From Lactiplantibacillus dongliensis (GTDB lineage: Bacteria; Bacillota; Bacilli; Lactobacillales; Lactobacillaceae), in NCBI RefSeq assembly GCF_005405105.1, contig NZ_BJDK01000009.1, positions 41,295 to 105,294 on the forward strand: DNA of 64,000 nt, given 5' to 3'. The translations under genes were made by a program, and so were the position numbers. Below, in pieces: positions 1 to 7,036 of the stretch (position 1 is the first letter of the stretch; each line of letters begins with the position of its first letter). The notes under the pieces are model-generated. The model saw only the letters and a list, made by a program, of their open reading frames with translations, did not search any database and was not told the DNA's origin.

Positions 1-1
1 T

Positions 2-484
2 AAAACAATTGCATTTGTCGGTTCATCGGGGGTTGGTAAGTCGACCTTGATTAACCATTTACTCGGTAAGACGCTGCTAGCAACAAAGACGATTCGGGCC
101 GATGATGACAAAGGTCGGCATGCCACAACGGCGCGCCAGCTACTAGTTTTGCCCACTGGTGGCGTTGTCATCGACACACCGGGCATGCGCGAATTACAAC
201 TGTATACTGGTGATCTGTCGAAGACGTTTGAAGACATTACCGCTTTGGCACAACAATGTAAGTTTCGGAACTGTTCCCATCAGAGTGAACCTGGCTGTGC
301 GGTGCAAGCCGCAATTGCGGCCGGTACTTTGGATGTGAAACGGTTCAAGAGTTATCAGAAATTACAAGCTGAAATGGCCTATAGTGGGATGAATGCGCGC
401 CAACGGGAAAATGAAAAGATTAACCGCTTGTTTGGCAGTAAGGCCGCGATGAAAGCTGCAACGCGAGCGTTTAAAAATAAATAA
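2..484 (+). CDS. rsgA: Ribosome small-subunit-dependent GTPase A (RsgA), C-terminal part
   Basis: The frame is open from base 2, so the N-terminal OB-fold lies outside the window. RsgA is a circularly permuted GTPase that helps the 30S subunit mature. The visible part opens with the P-loop GSSGVGKST (about residues 7-15). It continues with the switch region (GRHATT), the DTPGMREL element, and the zinc-binding C-terminal module CKFRNCSH plus a following Cys. All these are hallmarks of the YloQ/RsgA family. An internal TTG at 47 is not the start, because the P-loop lies upstream of it. A hairpin terminator follows directly. Only the absence of the N-terminus limits the call. Confidence 0.93.
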   Translation, partial: KTIAFVGSSGVGKSTLINHLLGKTLLATKTIRADDDKGRHATTARQLLVLPTGGVVIDTPGMRELQLYTGDLSKTFEDITALAQQCKFRNCSHQSEPGCAVQAAIAAGTLDVKRFKSYQKLQAEMAYSGMNARQRENEKINRLFGSKAAMKAATRAFKNK

Positions 485-496
485 ATGACTAAAAGA

Positions 497-538
497 TGCG
501 CCAACCAATCGTAAATGCGACTGGCTGGCGCGTTTTTT
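497..538 (+). terminator. Intrinsic terminator after rsgA
   Basis: GCGCCAACCAATCG pairs imperfectly with CGACTGGCTGGCGC around a short loop and is followed by TTTTTT. It lies between rsgA and the convergent IclR gene and may serve both. Confidence 0.85.
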
Positions 539-541
539 GCG

Positions 542-1276
542 TTAAGCTAACTGACTGGCAATCGTTTGGCTACAACGGGTTAACGCGTTGGCCAATGGTT
601 TTAACTGATGTCGGGGTAATTGGGCAATTGGCCCAGCGATACCTAATGATGCAATGACTTGCTCATTTTGGCGGATTGGAACGGCCAGACAGCGAATGCC
701 GAAGCTGCTTTCTTCATCATCTAATGAATAGCCTTGTGTTCGAATGACCTGAAAATTTTGGGCCAGGGCGATTCGGTCGTGCAAAGTATATTTCGTTGGC
801 TGACTCGTCAGTTGGGTCAATAAGTGATCCCGCTTAGCACTCGGTAGGTAAGCCGCAATACATTTACCGAGGGCGCTTTCGTTGATTGGGGCCGCCAAGC
901 CAATCTTATGGTATTCGGCCAATGAGTGCTGATCGTCGATGACTTGAGTAATAACCACGTCGGAGCCATCTAAAATGCCGATATAGGCCGTCACATGATA
1001 TTTTTGGGTGATTTGTTGGGCAATTGGGACGGCAATCCAATTGAGTACTGGCCGATTAAGTTGGGTTAGTAACTGGTTTTGAGTGGCTAGAACATAGCGT
1101 CTAGCCACCTTTTTGACGTAATTGAGTTCAACCAAGCTGGCTAATAGCCGAAATGCGGTGGTCTTATTCAAGTTTAAGTCGGTCGCAATCGTCTGGAGTG
1201 AGGCTGAGTCATGTTGAGTCAAGTAGTCCAGAATTTGCAGGCCTTTCGCTAAGGTGCTCGATAAGTATTGTGACAT
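542..1276 (-). CDS. IclR-family transcriptional regulator
   Basis: About 244 residues, with an N-terminal winged helix-turn-helix (LQTIATDLNLNKTTAFRLLASL, near residues 25-45, interrupted here only by its length) and a C-terminal IclR effector domain. The domain has the typical LGKCIAAYLP, DDEESSFGIRCLAVPI and SLGIAGP stretches. The start is set at the ATG at 1276 because GGAGG lies seven bases before it. An in-frame ATG seven codons upstream would put that ribosome site inside the gene. It is transcribed away from the neighbouring dehydrogenase gene, the usual layout for a local regulator and its target. The effector cannot be told from sequence. Confidence 0.88.
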   Translation of the reverse strand: MSQYLSSTLAKGLQILDYLTQHDSASLQTIATDLNLNKTTAFRLLASLVELNYVKKVARRYVLATQNQLLTQLNRPVLNWIAVPIAQQITQKYHVTAYIGILDGSDVVITQVIDDQHSLAEYHKIGLAAPINESALGKCIAAYLPSAKRDHLLTQLTSQPTKYTLHDRIALAQNFQVIRTQGYSLDDEESSFGIRCLAVPIRQNEQVIASLGIAGPIAQLPRHQLKPLANALTRCSQTIASQLA

Positions 1277-1301
1277 TAAAATTCCTCCAAGCCTCATTAT
1301 A

Positions 1302-1316
1302 TTTCAAATAATGAAA
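1302..1316. promoter_or_regulatory. Candidate IclR operator
   Basis: TTTCA-AATAA-TGAAA is a perfect 5-5-5 palindrome in the divergent intergenic region, 26 bases upstream of the IclR start. IclR proteins commonly bind short palindromes in such positions. Assignment to this regulator is inferred. Confidence 0.4.
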
Positions 1317-1410
1317 CTTTTCGAGCTATTTTGTCACTGATCATGGATTGGCAGTATGGTAGCCGCATACCGAATCAGGTATCAAAACGAGCTTAAGGGG
1401 TGTCACACTA

Positions 1411-2166
1411 ATGAAGACAGTGGTTATTACCGGTGGCGTGTCCGGAATGGGACTGAGTGCCACTAAATTATTTTTGAAAAATGGTTGGCAAGTTGCCATG
1501 GCTGACTATAATGCCGAGCTAGGAAAAAAGGTTGAAGCTGATTTGGCCAAGGACTATCCAGCCGAACGACTCTTATTTGTTCCAACCAATGTTGCGGATG
1601 CAGACTCTGTTAATCAGTTGCAGGCGGCCGTGGTCGACAAGTTTGGCCAGGTCGATAGCGTGATTAATAATGCCGGGATCTTTACTGGCGGTCAGCTGCA
1701 TGAAGTAGCTGAAAAGGATTGGGACCGCATTATGGCAATTGATGTTAAGTCAATCTTTTTGATGGCTAAAGCCTTTGTGCCGGGGATGATTGCGCAGAAG
1801 TCCGGGACAATCGTCAATACGGCATCGATCTCCGGCTTAATGGGAGATTATCAGATGGCAGCTTATAGCGCTGCTAAAGGTGCGGTGATTAATTTGGTCA
1901 AATCAATGGCGTTGGATTATGCACAGTATCACATTCGAGTAAATAATGTGGCGCCCGGGCCAACGAATACACCGATGTTCCAAGCTAATCCGCAGACTGT
2001 GATTGATCAATTTATTGCGGCGAGTCCATTGAAAAAGTTGGTTAAACCGGACGATATTGCACGGACGATGTATTTTCTAGCAACCCCAGCGTCTGATCCA
2101 ATTACGGGTCAGACGATTCCGGTCACAGCTGGTTTTGGACTGTATAGTGGCCAACCAGTACAGTAA
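1411..2166 (+). CDS. Short-chain dehydrogenase/reductase (SDR)
   Basis: A 251-residue classical SDR that would use NAD(P)H to interconvert an alcohol and a carbonyl. It shows the nucleotide-binding TGGVSGMG near residue 7, NNAG near residue 86, a Ser in TASISG, and the catalytic YSAAK near residues 152-156. A proline-glycine PGPTNTPM follows, as in the family. The length is typical. The ATG at 1411 is preceded by AAGGGGTG. The divergent IclR gene probably regulates it. The closest named relatives are 3-oxoacyl-ACP reductase and sugar or acetoin dehydrogenases. The substrate is not predictable, and the gene is not next to fatty-acid genes. Confidence 0.88.
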   Translation: MKTVVITGGVSGMGLSATKLFLKNGWQVAMADYNAELGKKVEADLAKDYPAERLLFVPTNVADADSVNQLQAAVVDKFGQVDSVINNAGIFTGGQLHEVAEKDWDRIMAIDVKSIFLMAKAFVPGMIAQKSGTIVNTASISGLMGDYQMAAYSAAKGAVINLVKSMALDYAQYHIRVNNVAPGPTNTPMFQANPQTVIDQFIAASPLKKLVKPDDIARTMYFLATPASDPITGQTIPVTAGFGLYSGQPVQ

Positions 2167-2289
2167 AAAGAGCTTGAGAGTTAAAAAATGTGCGTCTTTT
2201 TTAGCTTAGTCTTGATAATTAGGAAGTTGTTGTTCGAGTCGCGACTGAGAAGTTAACGGCCACGGTCGAAGCTTAAAAATAGAGGGTTG

Positions 2290-2336
2290 AAAAAAGTTGT
2301 TTGGTTAGCCTTGACGGCAATCAAGCAACTTTTTTG
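2290..2336. terminator. Hairpin terminator before the GntR operon
   Basis: AAAAAAGTTG and CAACTTTTTT are inverted around an imperfect stem with GCC/GGC at the top. It ends the transcript of the dehydrogenase, about 120 bases after its stop, and isolates the next operon. Confidence 0.7.
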
Positions 2337-2371
2337 TGGTCACTGGGTTGTCAGCTGATGAAAAAGATGTT

Positions 2372-2396
2372 AGTGTACTAGTTGAACCAGTACACG
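2372..2396. promoter_or_regulatory. YtrA-type operator
   Basis: AGTGTA, 13 bases, TACACG. This fits the AGTGTA-N13-TACACT pattern reported for YtrA-type GntR repressors of Firmicutes, with one mismatch. The inner bases are also inverted (CTAGTT/AACCAG), giving a palindrome of about 23 bases. It sits 30 bases upstream of the GntR start, with a possible -35 (TTGTCA, 2348-2353) before it, so bound repressor would block the promoter. Confidence 0.7.
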
Positions 2397-2425
2397 TGAT
2401 ACACAACCTGAAACGAGGTGACAAA

Positions 2426-2815
2426 ATGGCTTTTGCAACGAATGGTGCGCCGTATTATGAGCAATTAGTGATGCAGATTAAGCAACAGATCGTTCAGGGC
2501 AGTTTACAACCGGGAGATAAATTGCCATCGATTCGTGCCATGGCGGCGGAAATGCATTTGAATCCGAATACCGTCAGTAAAACTTATCAGTTATTAGAAA
2601 GTCAACAGGCCGTTTATACGGTGAAAGGACGGGGAACGTTTGTGAATCAACCAACGACAACGCAGGTTAATCCCATCGCGATTGATGATGTGCAAACGAA
2701 AATACAAGATTTATTAACCGAAGCACAGTTCTTGGGGGTTACGGAAAGTCAGGTCAAAGGTTGGGTCAAAAAAGCTTATCAAACAGGGGGAAAATCAGAT
2801 GAGTATTCAAGTTAA
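2426..2815 (+). CDS. GntR-family repressor, YtrA subfamily
   Basis: A 129-residue protein with one winged helix-turn-helix (PSIRAMAAEMHLNPNTVSKT, near residues 33-52) and a short C-terminal helical tail rather than a FadR/HutC ligand domain. This is the YtrA layout, usually found with ABC transporters. The ATG at 2426 follows GAGGTG. A longer reading from a GTG at 2336 would run through the operator and terminator and is rejected. The end overlaps the ABC ATPase gene by 17 bases, indicating one operon and coupled translation. It probably represses the operon until a cell-envelope stress signal is present. The inducer is unknown. Confidence 0.9.
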   Translation: MAFATNGAPYYEQLVMQIKQQIVQGSLQPGDKLPSIRAMAAEMHLNPNTVSKTYQLLESQQAVYTVKGRGTFVNQPTTTQVNPIAIDDVQTKIQDLLTEAQFLGVTESQVKGWVKKAYQTGGKSDEYSS

Positions 2816-3692
2816 AGGATTAAGCAAGCAAATTAATCGTCAATTGATTATTGACAAGGTTAGCTTTGATTGGCAGCCAGGCCGGATTATCGGTTTGGTG
2901 GGACGAAATGGCGCGGGGAAAACGACGTTATTTCGCACGATGGCGGATCACTATTTACCAACGGCAGGGACGCTGGTAATCGATGGTCAAGATGTGAAAC
3001 AGGCCCCACAACAACGGCAACAGCTCTTCTATATCGATACACAAAATAACTTTTTCAGCAATCAAACGTTGGCTCAAATTGCCGCCGTCTATGCGTTGGG
3101 TTATTCCGCGTTTGATCAGGACCGGTTTCAGCACTTATTAACGGCTGAAAACTTAGCCGGGACGAGTCGGTATCGGCAGCTGTCAAAAGGCCAACGGATG
3201 TTATTTCAAATTTTACTAGCTTTAGTTAGTGGGACCCCTTACGTGATTTTAGATGAACCATTCGATGGGCTTGATATTTTAGTTCGGGAACGAATTGTGG
3301 CTCGGATTGTTAGTGAAGTGGCTGAACGTCAGACGAGTTTTTTAATTTCATCGCATAATTTAGCCGAATTAGACGGGTTGTGTGACCAAGTCTTGTTCTT
3401 AAAAGATCACCAGCTCGTTGCTAATTATGACTTGGAGGACTTGCGTGAACAAGCCCGTAAGTTCCAATTAGTCTTTCCATCTAAGACGGTACCTGCCGTG
3501 GTGAAGACGGATGGTCAACTGGTTAAAGTCTATGGTCGTGTCTTAGAAGTGTACTTTGATCATTACACCGACGCCATCGATGCCGCTTTGAAAGCGGCGC
3601 ACCCGGTGATGATGACAGCATGTCCGTTGACAATTACCGATGTCTTTCGAGTGAAGTTAGGCGATCCGCGGTCAGTGATGGTGGGGGATTAG
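2799..3692 (+). CDS. ABC transporter ATP-binding protein
   Basis: A 297-residue ATPase subunit that would drive the two membrane proteins encoded next. Visible motifs are Walker A GRNGAGKTT (residues 35-43), a signature LSKGQR near 128, Walker B YVILDEPFDG near 148, and the switch histidine in SSHNL. The C-terminal extension of about 90 residues resembles that of bacitracin/lantibiotic-type exporters. The signature reads LSKGQ rather than LSGGQ, which is common in this subgroup. It overlaps the repressor gene and is followed one base later by the first permease, so the operon is tightly packed. The substrate is not known; a role in envelope stress is inferred from the YtrA regulator. Confidence 0.9.
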   Translation: MSIQVKGLSKQINRQLIIDKVSFDWQPGRIIGLVGRNGAGKTTLFRTMADHYLPTAGTLVIDGQDVKQAPQQRQQLFYIDTQNNFFSNQTLAQIAAVYALGYSAFDQDRFQHLLTAENLAGTSRYRQLSKGQRMLFQILLALVSGTPYVILDEPFDGLDILVRERIVARIVSEVAERQTSFLISSHNLAELDGLCDQVLFLKDHQLVANYDLEDLREQARKFQLVFPSKTVPAVVKTDGQLVKVYGRVLEVYFDHYTDAIDAALKAAHPVMMTACPLTITDVFRVKLGDPRSVMVGD

Positions 3693-3693
3693 G

Positions 3694-4767
3694 ATGAGTA
3701 ATCAAACTGTAAATCGATTATGGCGGTCGCAAAGTAAGTCGTGGGTCCGCTGGCTGATGATTGCGTTAATCCTCATCGGCTGGGTCACGGCGATGCAAAC
3801 AACGCAAAGGCAGAATTCAGCCGTGATAATGACGCGTAGAGAACAATTGATTCAAGCCAAGGATTATCGTCAACATCCTAAAGAATATCGGGTGCATGGT
3901 AGAGCAGCGTCTAGTCTGGCCGCTTATAACGATTATCAAAATCAATTTTTTTCGAAAAATCAGTTTAAGATCAAGGGTATGAATGATAAGGCTTTTGATC
4001 GAGACCCTACGATTGGCTATTACAGTGTCCTCATATTGGCTGGCCTATTCTTTGCCTTTTGGGGGCGCCGGACGCACTATACTGAGTTTTTACTCAGCCT
4101 TGGCGCGACCCGGACGCAGTTATTTTTAGTCCAATTACGGCAATTAGTTTGGCTGGTGGGAACAGTTGCGGTGGCCCAATTAATCCATTGGGGTTGGATT
4201 ATCGGCGTCATTCCAGAAAAGTATCAACGGTATCGCTCGCTTAGCGGCCTATTCGGTAATAGCGTGTCAGTTGTGATGATTGGCGCTGGTCTCTTAGTAT
4301 TGGGCTGGCTGATTGGTCAAGTAACGCCACAATTTTGGTTAGCTGGTGTGCTGGGGTTACTCAATTGGCGTTTCTTTAATGGCATGTTTGTCAATTCTGG
4401 TTATCTCAGTTTCTTGATAGGACCGGACGCGCCGATTCCCGGTGGCTGGTTCTATGAACATTATTATCTGGCTAGTTTAATGGTTGGCTTCGCAACGATA
4501 TTGGGGCTACTTTTGATCTGGTGGCAGTCGCGACAATGGACAGCTGATGAGACGGCAGGACCGACGCAGCGACTACTAGCAACGAGCCTATATTGTGCTA
4601 GCTTTGCCATTGGGGTTGGGTCAATTATTGGTGACGTCTTTATTCAATCATTAAATCTGTTCAATTCATCAGCGCCGTGGTACGAATTGGTGGGTATTAT
4701 TTTAGCACTAATGGTTATTTTGGGCTGGCATTACAATCAAGTTCGACGTTTGAAAGGGGTGTGCTAA
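3694..4767 (+). CDS. ABC transporter permease, first of two
   Basis: A 357-residue membrane protein with one N-terminal membrane segment (near residues 18-36), a polar extracellular stretch of about 75 residues, then five or six further hydrophobic segments. This matches ABC-2/YtrC-like permeases. A short HYTEFLLSLGATRTQLF stretch after the second segment resembles the coupling helix that contacts the ATPase. The ATG at 3694 follows the stop of the ATPase gene, with GGGGG just upstream. It is related to the next gene in size and topology, so the two probably form a heterodimer. No substrate-specific motif is visible. Confidence 0.82.
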   Translation: MSNQTVNRLWRSQSKSWVRWLMIALILIGWVTAMQTTQRQNSAVIMTRREQLIQAKDYRQHPKEYRVHGRAASSLAAYNDYQNQFFSKNQFKIKGMNDKAFDRDPTIGYYSVLILAGLFFAFWGRRTHYTEFLLSLGATRTQLFLVQLRQLVWLVGTVAVAQLIHWGWIIGVIPEKYQRYRSLSGLFGNSVSVVMIGAGLLVLGWLIGQVTPQFWLAGVLGLLNWRFFNGMFVNSGYLSFLIGPDAPIPGGWFYEHYYLASLMVGFATILGLLLIWWQSRQWTADETAGPTQRLLATSLYCASFAIGVGSIIGDVFIQSLNLFNSSAPWYELVGIILALMVILGWHYNQVRRLKGVC

Positions 4768-4768
4768 G

Positions 4769-5854
4769 TTGCCTAAATCATTATCAAAATTAGTTTTTCG
4801 TCAACATTGGCCACTTTTACTAGGGTTGCTGGTGGTTTTAGTCGGCGCTGGCGTGTTCCAAGGGTTAAGTGGGACTCAAATGTGGCATAGCCAAAATTCA
4901 CCGGAATTTCGGCAAATGACGATTGATCATGAATTGCATTACCAGCGTGCGAGTCATCAGTATATCGACGGCGATGGTCGGCGGTATGCTTCAAAAAAAG
5001 CTTTTTATCGTGACTATCAGCAATCATTGCTTCAATTATATCGTCAAACACCGACTAAAAAGACCAATTCAATTCGTGGCATGTTCGGCACGGGTGTTAA
5101 TGCATATTACTTTGTTATTGCCATGATTGCGGGTATTGCCATGATCTGGTCGACGCGTCGACGCTATTTAAATGAATTCTTACAAGGGGTCGGTTATCGG
5201 CGTACCCAGATCTATCAGCAGCAGACGCTGCTCTATGGGAGCACCACAGCCCTAGGGGTGATTATCGGGAGTTTAGCCAACTTAGCCATCTTGGCTGGCA
5301 GTATTCCACAGCGCTATTTTGCGTATTTTAAGTGGTCTTTTTGGTTGCGCGATTTAACCAATGATGTCTTGATGGCGGTAATGTTACTGTTAGTAGCCGG
5401 GTTGCTCCGCCTAACGATTAATAACGGGGTGATTGTCTTTGCGTTTCTCTTTGCAATGTATCTGGATTGGTGGTTACCGTTAGCGGTCTATCGGCAATCC
5501 GGAACGCACTATGGCGCTAACTTCTTATCACGAAACTGGGTCTTAGGGGATAGCCTAGTGGTCCTATTAGGTCTGGCTGCTTGGGTCGTGGCGCGCTGGT
5601 TGAGTCATCGTTATTCTAATGAACAACGCCAACAAGTCATTTTAGTCGCTGCACTACGACTGCCGGTAATCTTATTATTGAGCTTGCCGGTTGGCTTGCT
5701 GGTCAGTCAAGTTATTAATGGGTTGCTAGCCGCAGAACATGGCCTGATTAGCTTTGCCATTAGCTGGATCCTGGGAGTTGTTGGACTGATTGCATGGATT
5801 TATCGGCCTAAATGGAGTCAACGACTTTGGCAAATGGTTGCGATGTTACGCTAG
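4769..5854 (+). CDS. ABC transporter permease, second of two
   Basis: A 361-residue membrane protein with the same plan as its neighbour. It has one N-terminal segment, an extracellular stretch rich in Tyr, Gln and Arg, then about six membrane segments, with YLNEFLQGVGYRRTQIY in the coupling-helix position. Translation most likely begins at TTG 4769, because AAAGGGGTG precedes it and the hydrophobic N-terminus begins at once. There is one base between this gene and the previous one, so the four genes from 2426 form a single operon. A strong terminator follows. Function as an exporter or bacitracin-type resistance pump is inferred from the operon type only. Confidence 0.82.
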   Translation: MPKSLSKLVFRQHWPLLLGLLVVLVGAGVFQGLSGTQMWHSQNSPEFRQMTIDHELHYQRASHQYIDGDGRRYASKKAFYRDYQQSLLQLYRQTPTKKTNSIRGMFGTGVNAYYFVIAMIAGIAMIWSTRRRYLNEFLQGVGYRRTQIYQQQTLLYGSTTALGVIIGSLANLAILAGSIPQRYFAYFKWSFWLRDLTNDVLMAVMLLLVAGLLRLTINNGVIVFAFLFAMYLDWWLPLAVYRQSGTHYGANFLSRNWVLGDSLVVLLGLAAWVVARWLSHRYSNEQRQQVILVAALRLPVILLLSLPVGLLVSQVINGLLAAEHGLISFAISWILGVVGLIAWIYRPKWSQRLWQMVAMLR

Positions 5855-5890
5855 TGGTTAATTAGTGAACTAAAATTAAGGCTAAATTGA

Positions 5891-5939
5891 GAGCCCAAGG
5901 GAATGAAGTGCAATTACTTTAATCCCTTGGGCTCTTTTT
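5891..5939 (+). terminator. Terminator of the ABC operon
   Basis: GAGCCCAAGGGA pairs perfectly with TCCCTTGGGCTC and is followed by five T. Confidence 0.92.
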
Positions 5940-6033
5940 CTGCCTTAAATAGCTATAGATGAAGTATTTGACAAAAACGAAACGTGATTATCTGAGTCTG
6001 GGTAGATCGGTTAAGAAACTATAGCCGTTCGCT

Positions 6034-6287
6034 TTATTCATAATGGTTTTTGCAGGCAACCATGATTAAACGCTTGTCCTTAACTGCATAAACTAATCGA
6101 TCTTTACTATTGATTCTTCTTGACCAGCCGTCTTGATACTTAATCGTTCGGGCTTTCCTATACCATTTCTTAATCCGTCTCGTTGGATTGACTTAATTAA
6201 ATTGTTGATTCTTTTTAAAGTCTTGCGATCTTCGTTTTGCCAATCGATGTATTCAGTCCAAGCTTCATCTAGAAATTCAATTGGCAT
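6034..6287 (-). pseudogene. yoeB: YoeB/Txe-family toxin, frameshifted
   Basis: YoeB toxins are ribosome-dependent mRNA nucleases of about 84 residues. Reading from the ATG at 6287 gives a good N-terminal half (DEAWTEYIDWQ, LIKSIQRD, GIGKPERL), then the frame is lost near 6139-6143 and stops at 6093. The next frame continues the family without a gap: DGWSRRINSKDRLVYAV, then a C-terminal ACKNHY, with its stop at 6034. Total length is 254 bases, one short of 85 codons. A single base lost in TTAA(A)GT explains it. Catalytic residues lie in the lost half (WSRR, the H-Y tail), so the product should be inactive. It starts three bases after the antitoxin stop. Confidence 0.85.
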
Positions 6288-6290
6288 TGG

Positions 6291-6569
6291 CTATTCCTCA
6301 CTGTTTTCTAAAAGGTGATGAGCATGAAGATCTTGGTTGCTATTCACTTTTTTAAAACGTCGGTTAAGTTCTGTTTGATTGGTTTTACTATAAAATGGAT
6401 CTTTAACCTCAAACGGTAAGCCACCTTCAACAATACTCTTTTTAATGAAGATATTAATCGCAGTCGAAAGGTTAAGGCCAAGGTTATCGAATATTTTTGC
6501 AGCTTGTTCCTTATCCGCAGGGCTAGTTTTGACAGAAATTGAGACTTTCTTTTTTTCAGAATTTAACAT
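6291..6569 (-). CDS. RelB/DinJ-family antitoxin
   Basis: A 92-residue antitoxin. The N-terminal half has the ribbon-helix-helix dimerisation fold of RelB/DinJ (VSISVKTSPADKEQAAKIFDNLG, then LNLSTAINIFIKKS, split here by a Gly-Leu turn). The C-terminal half is polar and would wrap the toxin. The ATG at 6569 follows TGAGGTG; an upstream ATG at 6602 would place that site inside the gene. It is the first gene of a two-gene operon with the yoeB-like toxin, whose frame is broken. The antitoxin seems intact and may persist as an autoregulator or as protection against related toxins. The pairing of a DinJ-type antitoxin with a YoeB toxin is seen in lactobacilli. Confidence 0.88.
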   Translation of the reverse strand: MLNSEKKKVSISVKTSPADKEQAAKIFDNLGLNLSTAINIFIKKSIVEGGLPFEVKDPFYSKTNQTELNRRFKKVNSNQDLHAHHLLENSEE

Positions 6570-7036
6570 AATGTTCACCTCATTAGAATAGTAACGAAAC
6601 ATGTACGTCCTATACTAATCAGAGCCTCCTGCATCTAAATAACCAAGAAATAGCGGTCATAGTCACTTTTTTATAGGACGATTCATTAGCTGGCAACTAG
6701 CTTATGGCCCCCCTAAATTCTTATGCGATTAAGGATATTATGCTTTTAAAACAATATATTTATGGTAAGATATAAGTATAGTATAAGTGCTTAATAATCA
6801 TGGACGGATATTCTTTATATAACGTTTATTACAGGACCTGCTCGATTGCTGCAAATAGTTGTCAGATAACTATTCGCAGTACTTTGAAAGTTGATCTTTA
6901 TACGTTTATTTAGACTTTTTTGGTGGTTATGGGTAATTTTTAAACCTTTAACAATGTGATTGAGGGACGCATTAATTTCAGGCTAGTTAGATTTTTGGAC
7001 GTTCAATAGTTAAAAAAGATGCTAGGGGGATTCATT
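6570..7036. other. Intergenic region between antitoxin and MucBP adhesin
   Basis: No gene was found. The stretch is AT-rich and should hold the divergent promoters of the antitoxin operon and the adhesin. A TGG-TAAGAT extended -10-like site near 6763 precedes a long possible leader with a CAAATAGTTGTCAGATAACTATTCG hairpin near 6851-6875 (AATAGTT/AACTATT). The promoter assignment is tentative. Confidence 0.35.

Noticed and set aside
47..484. Internal TTG as start of a short rsgA-like gene
   Set aside because: The P-loop lies upstream of it in the same open frame. The gene simply enters from outside the window.
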